Shown: piece by piece, positions 52,620 through 60,992 of the stretch | Position numbering within the stretch: position 1 is the stretch's first letter | Layout of the letters: each line of letters starts with the position of its first letter | From: Pseudomonadota bacterium | GTDB lineage: Bacteria; Pseudomonadota; Alphaproteobacteria; Rhizobiales; Rhizobiaceae | Assembly (NCBI GenBank): GCA_023404095.1 | Contig: JAEYDD010000072.1 | Coordinates: 310,001-374,000, forward strand | Length of the DNA: 64,000 nt | Reading direction: 5' to 3' | Notes under the pieces: model-generated | What the model was told of the DNA's origin: nothing | What the model saw: the letters and a program-made list of their open reading frames with translations, nothing else | Databases searched by the model: none | Position numbers and translations under genes: made by a program

Positions 52620-53297
52620 GGATTTCTCCCGTTTCGATTGACGGTTGACGGCAGTGGCGGACGCCAGTGCCTTGGGACGGGCCTCGGTATGAGACCAGTT
52701 CTTGCGGCCGGAGAGCGCGACCAGGCGCTCCGGCGCATGCGCATAAATGCTGTAGTCGTGAGCTGCAGCGGCCTTGGCCTTGTTGTCGTTCGCCGAGGTG
52801 GCGAAGCCGCGCTCGACTGCCTCGTCGGCCGTCAGCCAAAGCTCATCCTTCATGTCAGCACGGATATCGCCGAGATCTTCGCCGGTGACCTCGGCATAGA
52901 TGCCGGCGAGGTTCTCGGCATGCTTTTCCAGCATCTTGACGGCACGTTCCATGTCGGCCGCCGTGCCCCACACGACCGAGGACGGGTCGTGGATCATCAT
53001 CATCGCGCCCTTGCGCATGATGCGCTCGTCGCCCGCCATGGCGATGACCGAGGCGCTGGAGGCTGCCATCGCATCCACCACGACGGTCACCTTGCCCTTG
53101 TGGGCAACTAGCGAGTTGAAGATAGCAACGCCGTCGTCGACGTATCCGCCGCCGGAATTGATCCGGACCACGACGTCGGTGTGCCGACCAATCTCGGCGA
53201 GCGCGTCGATCACCTCGCGGGAAGTGAAACCGTCACCCCAATAGCTCTCGCCGACGAACCCGTAGAGCACGAGTTCGCCGTCCACCAGAACAGCCAT
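52236..53297 (-). CDS. Head maturation protease, ClpP/S49-like, fused to scaffold region
   Basis: 353-aa protein, counterpart of lambda gpC. The protease part (1-200) has INSGGGYVDDGVAIFNSL, the nucleophile region AMAASSASVIAMAGD and the His region MMMIHDPSSVVWG, as in ClpP. The C-terminal 130 residues are helical and charged (STATAVNRQ onwards), like a scaffold. A second ATG at 52619 could give the scaffold alone (see next entry). The ATG at 53297 (MAVLVDGELVLYG) is chosen over an upstream 12-codon extension. Confidence 0.9.
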   Translation of the reverse strand: MAVLVDGELVLYGFVGESYWGDGFTSREVIDALAEIGRHTDVVVRINSGGGYVDDGVAIFNSLVAHKGKVTVVVDAMAASSASVIAMAGDERIMRKGAMMMIHDPSSVVWGTAADMERAVKMLEKHAENLAGIYAEVTGEDLGDIRADMKDELWLTADEAVERGFATSANDNKAKAAAAHDYSIYAHAPERLVALSGRKNWSHTEARPKALASATAVNRQSKREKSMPTENSQADTTSADTAKALADATAKAQADTKARIKAITTSEEATGREALANHFAYETDMTAEAAVAALKAAPQASAGNGSGDSYEARRLAASALAQPGGEKTAAPSAATKLNPTAIFNARRNATKGA

Positions 53298-53307
53298 GTT
53301 CGATTCC

Positions 53308-53577
53308 TCACGTGAAGCGGATGCGCTTTGCAAAGCGTGTGCGGCGTCCGCTGGTTTGCAGGTTGCAGGCGGCGGAAAGGCGTTCGAGCTCTCGGTCGAG
53401 CGCCGCCATATTCGTCGATGAGAAGCGCACCATCTCGCGCGTCACCGGCGACTGGATCGACATCTCTTCGACCCGCTCGCCTGACAGGATCTGCAGCTTG
53501 ACCGCATAGAGCGCCTGATAAAGTGCGCAGGGATCATCGGCGTCGACGACGGTCCCGTTGATCTTCACCGTCGCCAT
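53308..53577 (-). CDS. gpW-like head-tail joining protein
   Basis: 89-aa protein between portal and protease genes. MATVKINGTVVDADDPCALY, then ALYAVKLQILSGERVEEMS and REMVRFSSTNMAALDRELER fit the lambda gpW family, which stops DNA leakage after packaging. The start overlaps the portal stop by one base. Confidence 0.7.
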   Translation of the reverse strand: MATVKINGTVVDADDPCALYQALYAVKLQILSGERVEEMSIQSPVTREMVRFSSTNMAALDRELERLSAACNLQTSGRRTRFAKRIRFT

Positions 53578-55181
53578 CAGCGCTGCCCCCTCTCCTGCTC
53601 GTCCTCTTCGCCAGCGCGTCCCGACTGACCGCCGCCGACATTGCGGACAAAGGGCGAGGGCATGCCGGCGTCGACATAACGCTGATGCTCCAGGCGGCGC
53701 TGCTCGAACACCTCATCAGGATCGAGGCCCATTTCGGCGCATTCATGCGCCAGCGTTGTCGTCCCGTTGGCAAGCCGCTCCGAGGTGGCCTTGGCCGCCT
53801 TGCCGTCGTCGGCCGTCGGCTTGGCCGGTCCTTGCCACAAGGCCCAGCTGATCCGCTCGCGATTGGCTGCGAATGCCTCGTACCCGCCCTTGAAGGGAAT
53901 GCGGCCCTCGCCGATCTCTTCGTCGAGAAAGCCCTCGTACGGCACCTGGTAGTGCGGAGCCGCGATGCGTTCGCGCCGACGCAGAACAACAGGCCAAAGA
54001 GCCGAGGTCTCCATGCGGACCGACGAATAGGTCGCGTCCGAATAATCCATTGTCAGCCCGCCATAGGTAGTGCCGAGCGCGCGGGCCATATCGCGCGAAA
54101 GCGCCTTGGCAAACGGCAGATATTCGCCGCCCGGTATCTTCGCCGTCTCGAAAGACAGGTTTTCGCCGGGCGCCAGGTGCGACACTGTGGGATCGCCGCT
54201 GACGTTGATGCTGGATTCGGCGGCTTTCTCCAGCCGAGCGCTCATATAGTCGACAAACTCACCCTCGAGCGCTTCGTCATTGAGCGCCGCCATGGCCTCG
54301 AACGCATCCTTGCTTGGAGCGTCGCTGGTCAGCGTGATGGCAAAGATCGTTTGCAGCACCGCCATCTGCAACGTCGAGTCATCGAGAATTTCGTGCTGGA
54401 TGTGACGGCGAAACGCCGGCGCCAGCAATGAAATCCCGCGCACGTCGGTCGCGTCCATCGGGTCGAAGGCATGCAAAACGAGCGTCCTGCCCTCCTGGTC
54501 GCGCACCGCATAGTCGCGCGTCACGCTGAGGCCGGTCTCACGGGTGCGAAACCGGTAGTGTGTGGCCCGCCCGTTCGCGTCGTGGAACACCCCCTGATGC
54601 AGGCCTTCAAGTTCCCGCGTTTCGCGGACCAGGCGCGAAGGTGGCACCATCAGCATCTTTGTGCCGGAGGTGATGCCATAGCGCCGGCGCTGACCGCGGT
54701 CCATATAGGACAGGACGCCGGTGCTCTCGCCAAAGGCGATCCACCAGCGAAGGCCGATGTCCGCCATCTGCGGAACCGTCAGCTTGCCGCGAAGATCGCA
54801 CTCTGCGGCATTCCACGCCCACATCTTCCAGCGCTTTTTGACAAGAGCGAGGAAGTCCGCCCGCTCCTTGTCGTCGTAGCCCAGCCCTGAAAGATCGGGC
54901 TGCGGGTTGAGCGTCAGCTCCGTCCCGACGGTGTCGGCAAGGATCTGATCGCATGCACCTTTCAGCCGCCCCGAGTTCTGGATCAGGTCCATGGCGAGTG
55001 CCGCAGTACGATCCCATACGCGCCGCACCTCGTCGCGATGCTCGCGAAGATAGGCCGGACGGGCAGCGATCACGCCGGAGCGGGTGTCGCGCAGATAGGC
55101 ACGGGGGCGCGACTGCGCTCCATCTTGCACGGCGCGCCCCGCGGGCACTCTGATCCTCGGCTTCGTCAACGGTTCTTCCAT
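53577..55181 (-). CDS. Phage portal protein, lambda gpB family
   Basis: 534-aa portal, the dodecameric DNA gate. Typical segments: LIQNSGRLKGACDQILADTV, LRWWIAFGESTGVLSYMDRG, HAFDPMDATDVRGISLLAPA, and ALGTTYGGLTMDYSDATYSS. The C-terminal 60 residues are charged and disordered. The gene overlaps the terminase end by 16 bp and the gpW-like start by one base, so the head block is a tightly coupled operon. Confidence 0.95.
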   Translation of the reverse strand: MEEPLTKPRIRVPAGRAVQDGAQSRPRAYLRDTRSGVIAARPAYLREHRDEVRRVWDRTAALAMDLIQNSGRLKGACDQILADTVGTELTLNPQPDLSGLGYDDKERADFLALVKKRWKMWAWNAAECDLRGKLTVPQMADIGLRWWIAFGESTGVLSYMDRGQRRRYGITSGTKMLMVPPSRLVRETRELEGLHQGVFHDANGRATHYRFRTRETGLSVTRDYAVRDQEGRTLVLHAFDPMDATDVRGISLLAPAFRRHIQHEILDDSTLQMAVLQTIFAITLTSDAPSKDAFEAMAALNDEALEGEFVDYMSARLEKAAESSINVSGDPTVSHLAPGENLSFETAKIPGGEYLPFAKALSRDMARALGTTYGGLTMDYSDATYSSVRMETSALWPVVLRRRERIAAPHYQVPYEGFLDEEIGEGRIPFKGGYEAFAANRERISWALWQGPAKPTADDGKAAKATSERLANGTTTLAHECAEMGLDPDEVFEQRRLEHQRYVDAGMPSPFVRNVGGGQSGRAGEEDEQERGQR

Positions 55182-57259
55182 CGGTTCGGTTTCTTTTCAC
55201 GCGGTGGCCGTTTCGCCTTGCCCGCGAATGGTCCCTCTTCGGCGGCGCTGAAGAGATCCGGTTCAGCCGGCTTGCCGTGCACGCTGATCAGGAGATCAGC
55301 CCAGCGCTCGGCATTGAGGCGACGCTGGTTCTTCAGCTGCCACGCTAACGCAAAGGCATAGACGGTGGCGTCGAACCAGTCGTTCGCTCGACCGATGACC
55401 TTCTTCCAGACCCGCCCGGCCTTCGGGTTGATCAGCCGGCGAGCACGTCGGTTGACAATCTCCCGGGCTTCCTCCTCGGCGTCGACAAGCCGCTCCGCCG
55501 TCATTTCCTCGGCGAAGCTCTGGTCGCAGAGTGACGCGGCCATGTGCAGCGTGCCCCGCGGCCAGTTACCCTTCTCATCAGGCCCCTGAACGAGGTTGGC
55601 GAGCCCGGCCATCACCGCCGTCTTGATGTCGTAGTTTCCGACCGGATAGAGCATCACCTTGGCGATGATGCGCTTGCGGTGATCGCGGATATCCTTCTTG
55701 CTCGGCGTGCCGAGCCACGGCAGCCCGGGCTGATGGCGTCCGTCGAGGGCGAAGACATTCGGCCGTCCGGCGCAGAAGCGGTAGACGCGATCGGTGGCAA
55801 AGCCGGCGTCGACGCCCGAAAGGTCGATGCCCTTCTCACCGCCGCCGGCGGTCTCGTAGGTTCGCATCAGCGCATCGGCCAGTGCAATCCAGGGCTCGTC
55901 GGTCTGCTCCGGTGCGCCCTCGAACACCTCACGATCTATGAGATAGAATTGTTCACCGGGGCCGATGGCATATACGACCCATTTGATGCCGTAGCTTTGT
56001 ACGTCCGCGGCCGAAACAATGAGCCCGGCGTCGGCCGGGATCTTGCGTGCGGGACGCAAAGCGCCCTTGGCGGCGTCGACGATCTTCTCCCATTCAACCG
56101 TCAGGCCGCCAGGATCATAAGGCTCTGCCAGGTCCTGCTGATAGAACACTCGAAGCTTTGTCGTGTCACCCTGCGCTGTCTGCCATCGCTCCCAAACGTC
56201 GTGCCATCGCTCTCGCGGCGCATACGCCGCCCAGAGATGATAGCTCGGCTGCAGGTCGCGACACCGCCCTTCGCAGGGCGGGCACTGGTAATCGGCGATT
56301 TCGCCTGCCGGAATTGCCAGCGGCACGGCCGCTTCGTCTTCCCGAACCCGACTGGCGATCCAGACACCGCGCCGTGCCATCTCGCCCTTGTGGCCGTCGA
56401 GGATCACCCCGTCGCACTTTGGGCAGCGGAAATGAACAGGCAGCCCGCGCGCCTCATCCGGTCCGCGCATCTGATCGAACACGAGCGGGTGGAACACCTC
56501 GCAATGGGGGCAAGGCATATACCAGTAGCGTTTATCGCCGCCCTCAAAATCGGCGGTGATCACGCACTCGCCGGCAATACCCGGTGTCGACCCCTGCCAT
56601 TCCTTGGCAAAGTCGCCATACATCTTCTGCCGGGTCCGCACCTGGTCCCGCGGGCTCCCGCGACCATCGACGTCCTTCGGATAGCCGGTCACCTCGTCCA
56701 TCGCGAGATACTTGATCGACACCATCTGCAGACCCTTCGAAGAGCCTGCATTGACGACCTGGCAGAAGCCACCCGCGTAGCGCTTGAACGATGTCGTCGA
56801 GCCGGCCTCGTCGCGGCTGTTGACCGGCATCACCTTGTGGCTGATGCGTGGGCTGGCCTCGATAGTCGGCTGCAGCTTGATCCTGTTGAACTTCGTCGCC
56901 TCTTCCAGGGTCGGCAACACGATCATCATCGATCCCGGCGCCTGGTCAACGATGAAGCAGAACCAGTTCTCGATCGCCGTCGACTTCCCGAGCTGCGCCG
57001 CCCAACGGCAGGTGACACGCCGCGCCGGGTGATCCGGATGCAGGCAATCTTGCGGTTCGCGCAGATAGGGCACGCGATCGGTGCGAAAGTCACCGGGCCA
57101 GGGCGATCCCGATTCGGGCGAGACCTTGCGATGCCTGTCCGCATGCTCGCTGATGGTCAGGTCCTCGACCGGGCGGCTCGCGGCCTCGAGGCCGCGGAAA
57201 AGAACGGTTGAGCCACGGGGCAGCCGAGGAAATCTCAGCCGCACATCATGGATCATCAT
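55166..57259 (-). CDS. Terminase large subunit, GpA family
   Basis: 697-aa packaging motor and nuclease of the lambda GpA family. The ATPase has a Walker A-like AAQLGKSTAIENW (deviating from GKS/T consensus spacing as in GpA relatives) and Walker B IKYLAMDEVTGYP. Zinc-like CxxC pairs (MPCPHCEVFHP, FRCPKCDGV, QCPPCEG) lie in the middle. The nuclease domain begins near SAADVQSYGIKWVVYAIGPG. The ATG at 57259 overlaps the small subunit stop (atga); the extra 53 upstream codons are out-of-frame small-subunit sequence. It would make cohesive ends. Confidence 0.94.
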   Translation of the reverse strand: MMIHDVRLRFPRLPRGSTVLFRGLEAASRPVEDLTISEHADRHRKVSPESGSPWPGDFRTDRVPYLREPQDCLHPDHPARRVTCRWAAQLGKSTAIENWFCFIVDQAPGSMMIVLPTLEEATKFNRIKLQPTIEASPRISHKVMPVNSRDEAGSTTSFKRYAGGFCQVVNAGSSKGLQMVSIKYLAMDEVTGYPKDVDGRGSPRDQVRTRQKMYGDFAKEWQGSTPGIAGECVITADFEGGDKRYWYMPCPHCEVFHPLVFDQMRGPDEARGLPVHFRCPKCDGVILDGHKGEMARRGVWIASRVREDEAAVPLAIPAGEIADYQCPPCEGRCRDLQPSYHLWAAYAPRERWHDVWERWQTAQGDTTKLRVFYQQDLAEPYDPGGLTVEWEKIVDAAKGALRPARKIPADAGLIVSAADVQSYGIKWVVYAIGPGEQFYLIDREVFEGAPEQTDEPWIALADALMRTYETAGGGEKGIDLSGVDAGFATDRVYRFCAGRPNVFALDGRHQPGLPWLGTPSKKDIRDHRKRIIAKVMLYPVGNYDIKTAVMAGLANLVQGPDEKGNWPRGTLHMAASLCDQSFAEEMTAERLVDAEEEAREIVNRRARRLINPKAGRVWKKVIGRANDWFDATVYAFALAWQLKNQRRLNAERWADLLISVHGKPAEPDLFSAAEEGPFAGKAKRPPREKKPNRWKNR

Positions 57260-57882
57260 TGGAGCGATACCCCTTCGGCGGTTTCGATCATGCCGGCCTC
57301 GACCGCCTCCTCCTCGCGCCGTGCCGCATCGAGGCGGATCAGTATCTCGCGATTGAAGACGCCGAGACCGCTCTTGATGAAGTTCTTCAGCGCCAGGCGA
57401 ACGGTCCGCTCGTCCCAACCATATTTGAGCGAAAGTGTCGCCGCCTCGCTCTCCACCGTCCGCTCGAATGCGCTCTGCATCAGCACGACGGCATCGCGTC
57501 CGGCCTGGTCAACTTCCGCAACCAGCGTCAATTCCTTGCGGCGCTCGGCGAGATCCATCTCGCGCAGCTCTGCATCCGCCTGGGCCTTGCGAGCAGCGCC
57601 GTCCGACTGGCTACCGGCAAAGCGCTGCGCCGGCACCCCGCCCCGCGCAGCTGAGGGCGGCGCCGAGGTGGGCGCAGCCGCCATCGGCCGCAGACGGATA
57701 TTGGCCTGCCGATGTTCGAGCAGAGCACCGAACTCGACGAGATTGGACTTTCCTGACGGACGAAGCGCCAGCGCCTCGCTGTGCTGCTTGAGATAGCGCG
57801 ACAGCGTCGAGCGGTCGACGGCATCACCGCCCGCCGTCAACCGGGTCGCGGCCTCCGTGATCGAAATCCAGTCTTCGTCCAT
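57256..57882 (-). CDS. Terminase small subunit (lambda Nu1-like)
   Basis: 208-aa DNA-recognition subunit. The N-terminal winged helix (DEDWISITEAATRLTAGGDA, VDRSTLSRYLKQ) resembles the Nu1 DNA-binding domain that recognises cos. An Ala/Pro linker follows, then a helical domain (AELREMDLAERRKELTLVAE, AERTVESEAATLSLKYGW read as FERTVESEAATLSLKYGW) that would bind the large subunit. It is the start of the packaging block. Confidence 0.85.
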   Translation of the reverse strand: MDEDWISITEAATRLTAGGDAVDRSTLSRYLKQHSEALALRPSGKSNLVEFGALLEHRQANIRLRPMAAAPTSAPPSAARGGVPAQRFAGSQSDGAARKAQADAELREMDLAERRKELTLVAEVDQAGRDAVVLMQSAFERTVESEAATLSLKYGWDERTVRLALKNFIKSGLGVFNREILIRLDAARREEEAVEAGMIETAEGVSLQ

Positions 57883-58032
57883 CGTGCATCATCCGTGCAG
57901 GACACGCGTGCAAGCACGTGTGTGGCGTGTACCGCTTTCAACGACACCTACTGGTAAAATCTCAGGCGCTCGTACGCCCGTCGGGGGCGGGAGCGCCGGT
58001 ACGGTCCCTAAACCCGGGGGGTGGGCTGCCGG
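57883..58032. other. Candidate cos region upstream of terminase
   Basis: No gene. An imperfect 10-bp inverted repeat (acacgcgtgc / gcacgtgtgt, 57902-57923, one mismatch) is followed by GC-rich sequence (gtcgggggcgggagcgcc, cccggggggtggg). In lambda the cos site lies just before Nu1. The place fits, but the cut site cannot be proven by eye. Confidence 0.4.
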
Positions 58033-58719
58033 TCAGTCGAAGAAGCCCGGCACGAGGAAGCCGATCTCGTGCATGACACGGTCGGGCAAGTCCTTCGTCA
58101 CCGTCTCCATGAACACCCTGGCGGTCGCTCCCTTCACCATCTCGGCAGGGATGACGACGCCGCTATCCAGAAAGGTCAGCGGTTGACGGGCTTTACCCGC
58201 ACGCCGGTAGACATGGCCATGCAGGCCTTTCGCGGTGACACGGTTAGGGAAGCGCCCGCCCTTGATGAACGAGCCGGCAAACAGCTGCCGCTTGCCAAAT
58301 GGTGCTGCCGATACGCCAGCCCGGGTTTCCCGCGAACCGAAATACTTCAGCGAAATGTCCCCGCCAGACGAGGAAATTTCATAGACGAGGCTTGCGCCTT
58401 CCGACACGTTGATCGTTCGGGATGTGGCCGAGATCGATGCGCCGCCCGCCTTTCGAACCTTCAGCGCAGACTTGATGGTCCCGTAGGGCAAGCCGGTCTG
58501 CCGTGCCAAGGTCCGGCTGACCTGCGTCAGGGCCTTGCCACCCGAATGGTTGACCGCCCGCTGCAGCACAAGCTGCTTCTGCGCACCGTTCAGGCGTCCC
58601 AGCGCATTCACCGTTCGCTGAATGCCGGAGACGTCGCCCCATTTGATCGTGAGGGCCAAGATAACCGCCCATGTTAGCGATGAACGAATAAGGCGACCTC
58701 TCGGCCGCCTCGTTTCCAT
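58033..58719 (-). CDS. Minor tail protein Z-like (PF06763)
   Basis: Up to 228 aa. ALGRLNGAQKQLVLQRAVNH, then GGKALTQVSRTLARQTGLPY and GTIKSALK match the lambda gpZ pattern (an Ala/Arg helix, then a K/R strand). The C-terminal VMHEIGFLVPGFFD fits too. The start is unsure: ATG 58719 gives a short hydrophobic N-terminus, while TTG 58659 would begin LALTIKWGDVSG with a gggcgg upstream. Its place ahead of the terminase, far from the other tail genes, is unusual. Confidence 0.75.
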   Translation of the reverse strand: METRRPRGRLIRSSLTWAVILALTIKWGDVSGIQRTVNALGRLNGAQKQLVLQRAVNHSGGKALTQVSRTLARQTGLPYGTIKSALKVRKAGGASISATSRTINVSEGASLVYEISSSGGDISLKYFGSRETRAGVSAAPFGKRQLFAGSFIKGGRFPNRVTAKGLHGHVYRRAGKARQPLTFLDSGVVIPAEMVKGATARVFMETVTKDLPDRVMHEIGFLVPGFFD

Positions 58720-58735
58720 TGGTCATAGCTTGCGC

Positions 58736-58792
58736 ACCGGCCCTGAATCGATGCCTCTTGATCGAGGCTGTCAGGGTTGGGGGCTGACCGGT
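58736..58792 (-). promoter_or_regulatory. Nested RNA hairpin between the NusG-like gene and the late operon
   Basis: Three stems nest: accgg with ccggt (58736-58740 and 58788-58792), ccctga with tcaggg (58741-58746 and 58771-58776), and gcctc with gaggc (58753-58757 and 58764-58768). It lies just downstream of the NusG-like gene and just upstream of the first late gene. A role as antitermination or pause element is inferred. Confidence 0.5.
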
Positions 58793-58880
58793 GTACCGAC
58801 CTCGGGATTGCTCCCCGCTGGCTAGGCGTTCTCAGAGGCTCACTGCAGGATCATCAGCTCATCCAGTGGTGGAATGACTC

Positions 58881-59540
58881 TCACAACTTCCTAAGGAGCG
58901 CAAGAGGCACCGTTACGGGCACTTCTCCACCCATGAGGCGAATAGCCACCACGACATCGCCGCGCCCCTTCCTGTTTGCGGTGGCGACGACTGCGTGCTG
59001 CCCCGAGAACGGCCCGGCAGTGATCAAGACTCGCTCACCTTGCACCAGCGACAGGTCGACAGGGCGCTCCCAGTCATAGGCCCCAACCTTCGCTAACGAA
59101 TTGAAGCGACTGACCTCGCGATTGCTAAGTCGGATCGGCTTTTCGCAGCCGCCGAGGACATCGATCGCATCCTCCACCCCCTGCAAACCAGCCAGATAAT
59201 CGGCGATCGGAAGCATCTGGACGAGGACGTAGCCGTGGATGACCGGCATCATTGTGCCCTCGATTACGCGGCCGCGCCGACGCAGATCAGGTCCTTTCCG
59301 CAGGGGCACAAGGCATCGAATGCCTACCGCATCAAGCCTCGTTTCCACAGCCTTCTCTCTACCTGTCCGTACACGAAGAGCAAACCAAGGGACGTTTCCG
59401 GCGCTGATTCGGCAGTTCAGGGTAACGAGCGCGCCTTCATCGAGACGCGCCTCGTTAATCCGCTTCAGGCGATCCGCGAACCGCTCACCCGAGCCAACAC
59501 CAATCGGAGATCCGAGGAAGTTCTTATGCTGCATGTTCAT
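58881..59540 (-). CDS. Phage-encoded NusG/RfaH-like transcription elongation factor
   Basis: 219-aa NusG paralogue. About 45 residues of N-terminal extension precede the NGN domain (VPWFALRVRTGREKAVETRL to about residue 150; it includes VIHGYVLVQMLPIADY). The KOW domain follows (DLSLVQGERVLITAGPFSGQ, GEVPVTVPLALLRKL). NGN domains bind the RNA polymerase clamp and suppress pausing. Host NusG is elsewhere, so this is a specialised paralogue. Its place directly before the terminase operon, in the same direction, suggests late antitermination. Its start overlaps the replication-like gene by 17 bp. Confidence 0.88.
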   Translation of the reverse strand: MNMQHKNFLGSPIGVGSGERFADRLKRINEARLDEGALVTLNCRISAGNVPWFALRVRTGREKAVETRLDAVGIRCLVPLRKGPDLRRRGRVIEGTMMPVIHGYVLVQMLPIADYLAGLQGVEDAIDVLGGCEKPIRLSNREVSRFNSLAKVGAYDWERPVDLSLVQGERVLITAGPFSGQHAVVATANRKGRGDVVVAIRLMGGEVPVTVPLALLRKL

Positions 59541-60909
59541 CGCCTCTGGTCTCCGCCTCGCTCAATCTCTCGCTTGCCGCCTGCTCGAACGCCCCTAGCC
59601 CCGCTGGTCCGCCCTTCGGCAACCAGACCACGTCCATGGCTCCGGGATCCGGGAGTCTGGGCCAGCCAACCCGCTCATCGTGGGCCAGCCAGGCCGCGAA
59701 CGTGGAACTCTCCACCGGCACAGGCTCGCAGAGATCTTTCAGCGCCGTGAAGCGCGAATCCACTGGTGCGGGCTGCCTGTTCCTGATCTGCTCGTGCAGC
59801 TTGTTGACGGCCGGATATCCGCTCTCAGCCAACCTGTGGCGCCGCTCCACCTCGTCGAACCCCGGCGGGAAGATCAGTTCGCCGGCAGCATCGAGCGAGA
59901 GCCCCTTGCGGCGCAGAAAGCCTGCCACCAGAACTGGATTGCGCCTGATCCCCTCATAGTGACGCATGACGGCGTCGCGCACGTCGAGCGGCACCTGGCC
60001 ATCGTCCGGGCCTTGCAGGCAGAGCCAGGCCCGAACCGCCCCCATCAACGGACCGAAGGGCGCAGCCGCCACCTTGTCGGGACGAGCCGCCGGCTTCACG
60101 GCCGGCTTTTCCAGCATTTCCCAGACGCGGTCGCGGAAGTAGTTCGCCACCGGCATCGGCCTCGCGACCTTGTCGCGCTTGCACTTCGCCAGGAAGACGT
60201 CTCGGAATTCGCAAGCGCGATCCTGCTCTTCCTCGCTCAGCTGCGCGAACTGCTTGGCGATGTGCCCAATGGTCGAGGATGACCATTTCGGCCATTCGCC
60301 TTCCTGGTAGCCATCGCCCGAGACGAACCGCTGAACACGCTTCACCAGGTCGGCGTAGCTCGTAGGCTTCTTTTCCGCTCCAGCTCTCGCGCCAGCGCCC
60401 TCTCTCTCTTCCCGTTCAGCAGGAGGAGTTAAACAAGAGTCGTTAATAGGTGCCGGTCCAGAGTCGGCAGGGGGTGCCGACCCAGGACCGGCAGGGGGTG
60501 CCGATATACCGGCAGGGGTGCCGATATACCGGCAGGGGGGTGCGGCTTCATTCTCGCCCTCGATAGGACCAAATTCCTCGGCGTCCAGGGCATCCCACTC
60601 GCTGAAGGCCGACTGCTCGGTCTGGACGTCGTAGATCACGCGATACCAGTGTGCACTATCGCGCCCACTCTCGCTGATGACCTCGCGACGCTCGACGCCG
60701 CCGATCTCGACAAGGCGATCGATGGAGGCCTGCACGGTCGAGCGCGCGCAGGAAAGCTCCTCTGCCATCTTCACCTGACTGCGACGGCACCAGCCGTGCT
60801 TGCGGCTCGTATGGCGGCCGAGAAGGCACAGCACCTGAAGGTCGCGCCCCTTCAGGCGCGGGTCCGTGACGATCCATCCAGGGATGATGGAGAAACGGGC
60901 GTCACTCAT
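59524..60909 (-). CDS. Winged-helix replication initiator-like protein (lambda O-like)
   Basis: 461-aa protein. N-terminal 100 residues form a winged helix (SIIPGWIVTDPRLKGRDLQV, KMAEELSCARSTVQASIDRL). A Pro/Gly/Ala linker (about 120-165) follows; its DNA holds four dyad repeats. The C-terminal half is helical (RPMPVANYFRDRVWEMLEK, RRHRLAESGYPAVNKLHEQI), as in phage O-type or helicase-loader proteins. Lambda O has the same plan: DNA-binding domain, iterons within the gene, then partner-binding domain. The C-terminus ends in EAETRGDEHAA. Naming as O is inference from architecture. A transcription regulator is the alternative. Confidence 0.65.
   Translation of the reverse strand: MSDARFSIIPGWIVTDPRLKGRDLQVLCLLGRHTSRKHGWCRRSQVKMAEELSCARSTVQASIDRLVEIGGVERREVISESGRDSAHWYRVIYDVQTEQSAFSEWDALDAEEFGPIEGENEAAPPCRYIGTPAGISAPPAGPGSAPPADSGPAPINDSCLTPPAEREEREGAGARAGAEKKPTSYADLVKRVQRFVSGDGYQEGEWPKWSSSTIGHIAKQFAQLSEEEQDRACEFRDVFLAKCKRDKVARPMPVANYFRDRVWEMLEKPAVKPAARPDKVAAAPFGPLMGAVRAWLCLQGPDDGQVPLDVRDAVMRHYEGIRRNPVLVAGFLRRKGLSLDAAGELIFPPGFDEVERRHRLAESGYPAVNKLHEQIRNRQPAPVDSRFTALKDLCEPVPVESSTFAAWLAHDERVGWPRLPDPGAMDVVWLPKGGPAGLGAFEQAASERLSEAETRGDEHAA
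60464..60546. repeat. Four iteron-like dyad repeats inside the O-like gene (candidate phage origin)
   Basis: Copies of cggcagggggtgccg lie at about 60464, 60488, 60509 and 60529, the last one diverged. Each is itself a dyad (cggca / tgccg), spaced 20-24 bp. AT-rich sequence (gagttaaacaagagtcgtta) lies at 60427-60446, about 20-35 bp left of copy 1. A partial copy (tgccgg) occurs at 60451. Confidence 0.6.
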
Positions 60910-60992
60910 CGTTTTTCCCTCCGCCCTGCCGGAAATGCTCTATGATGAGACCGCCTTGCAGACGTCCATTCTACATCGGCGGGGGAACATCC

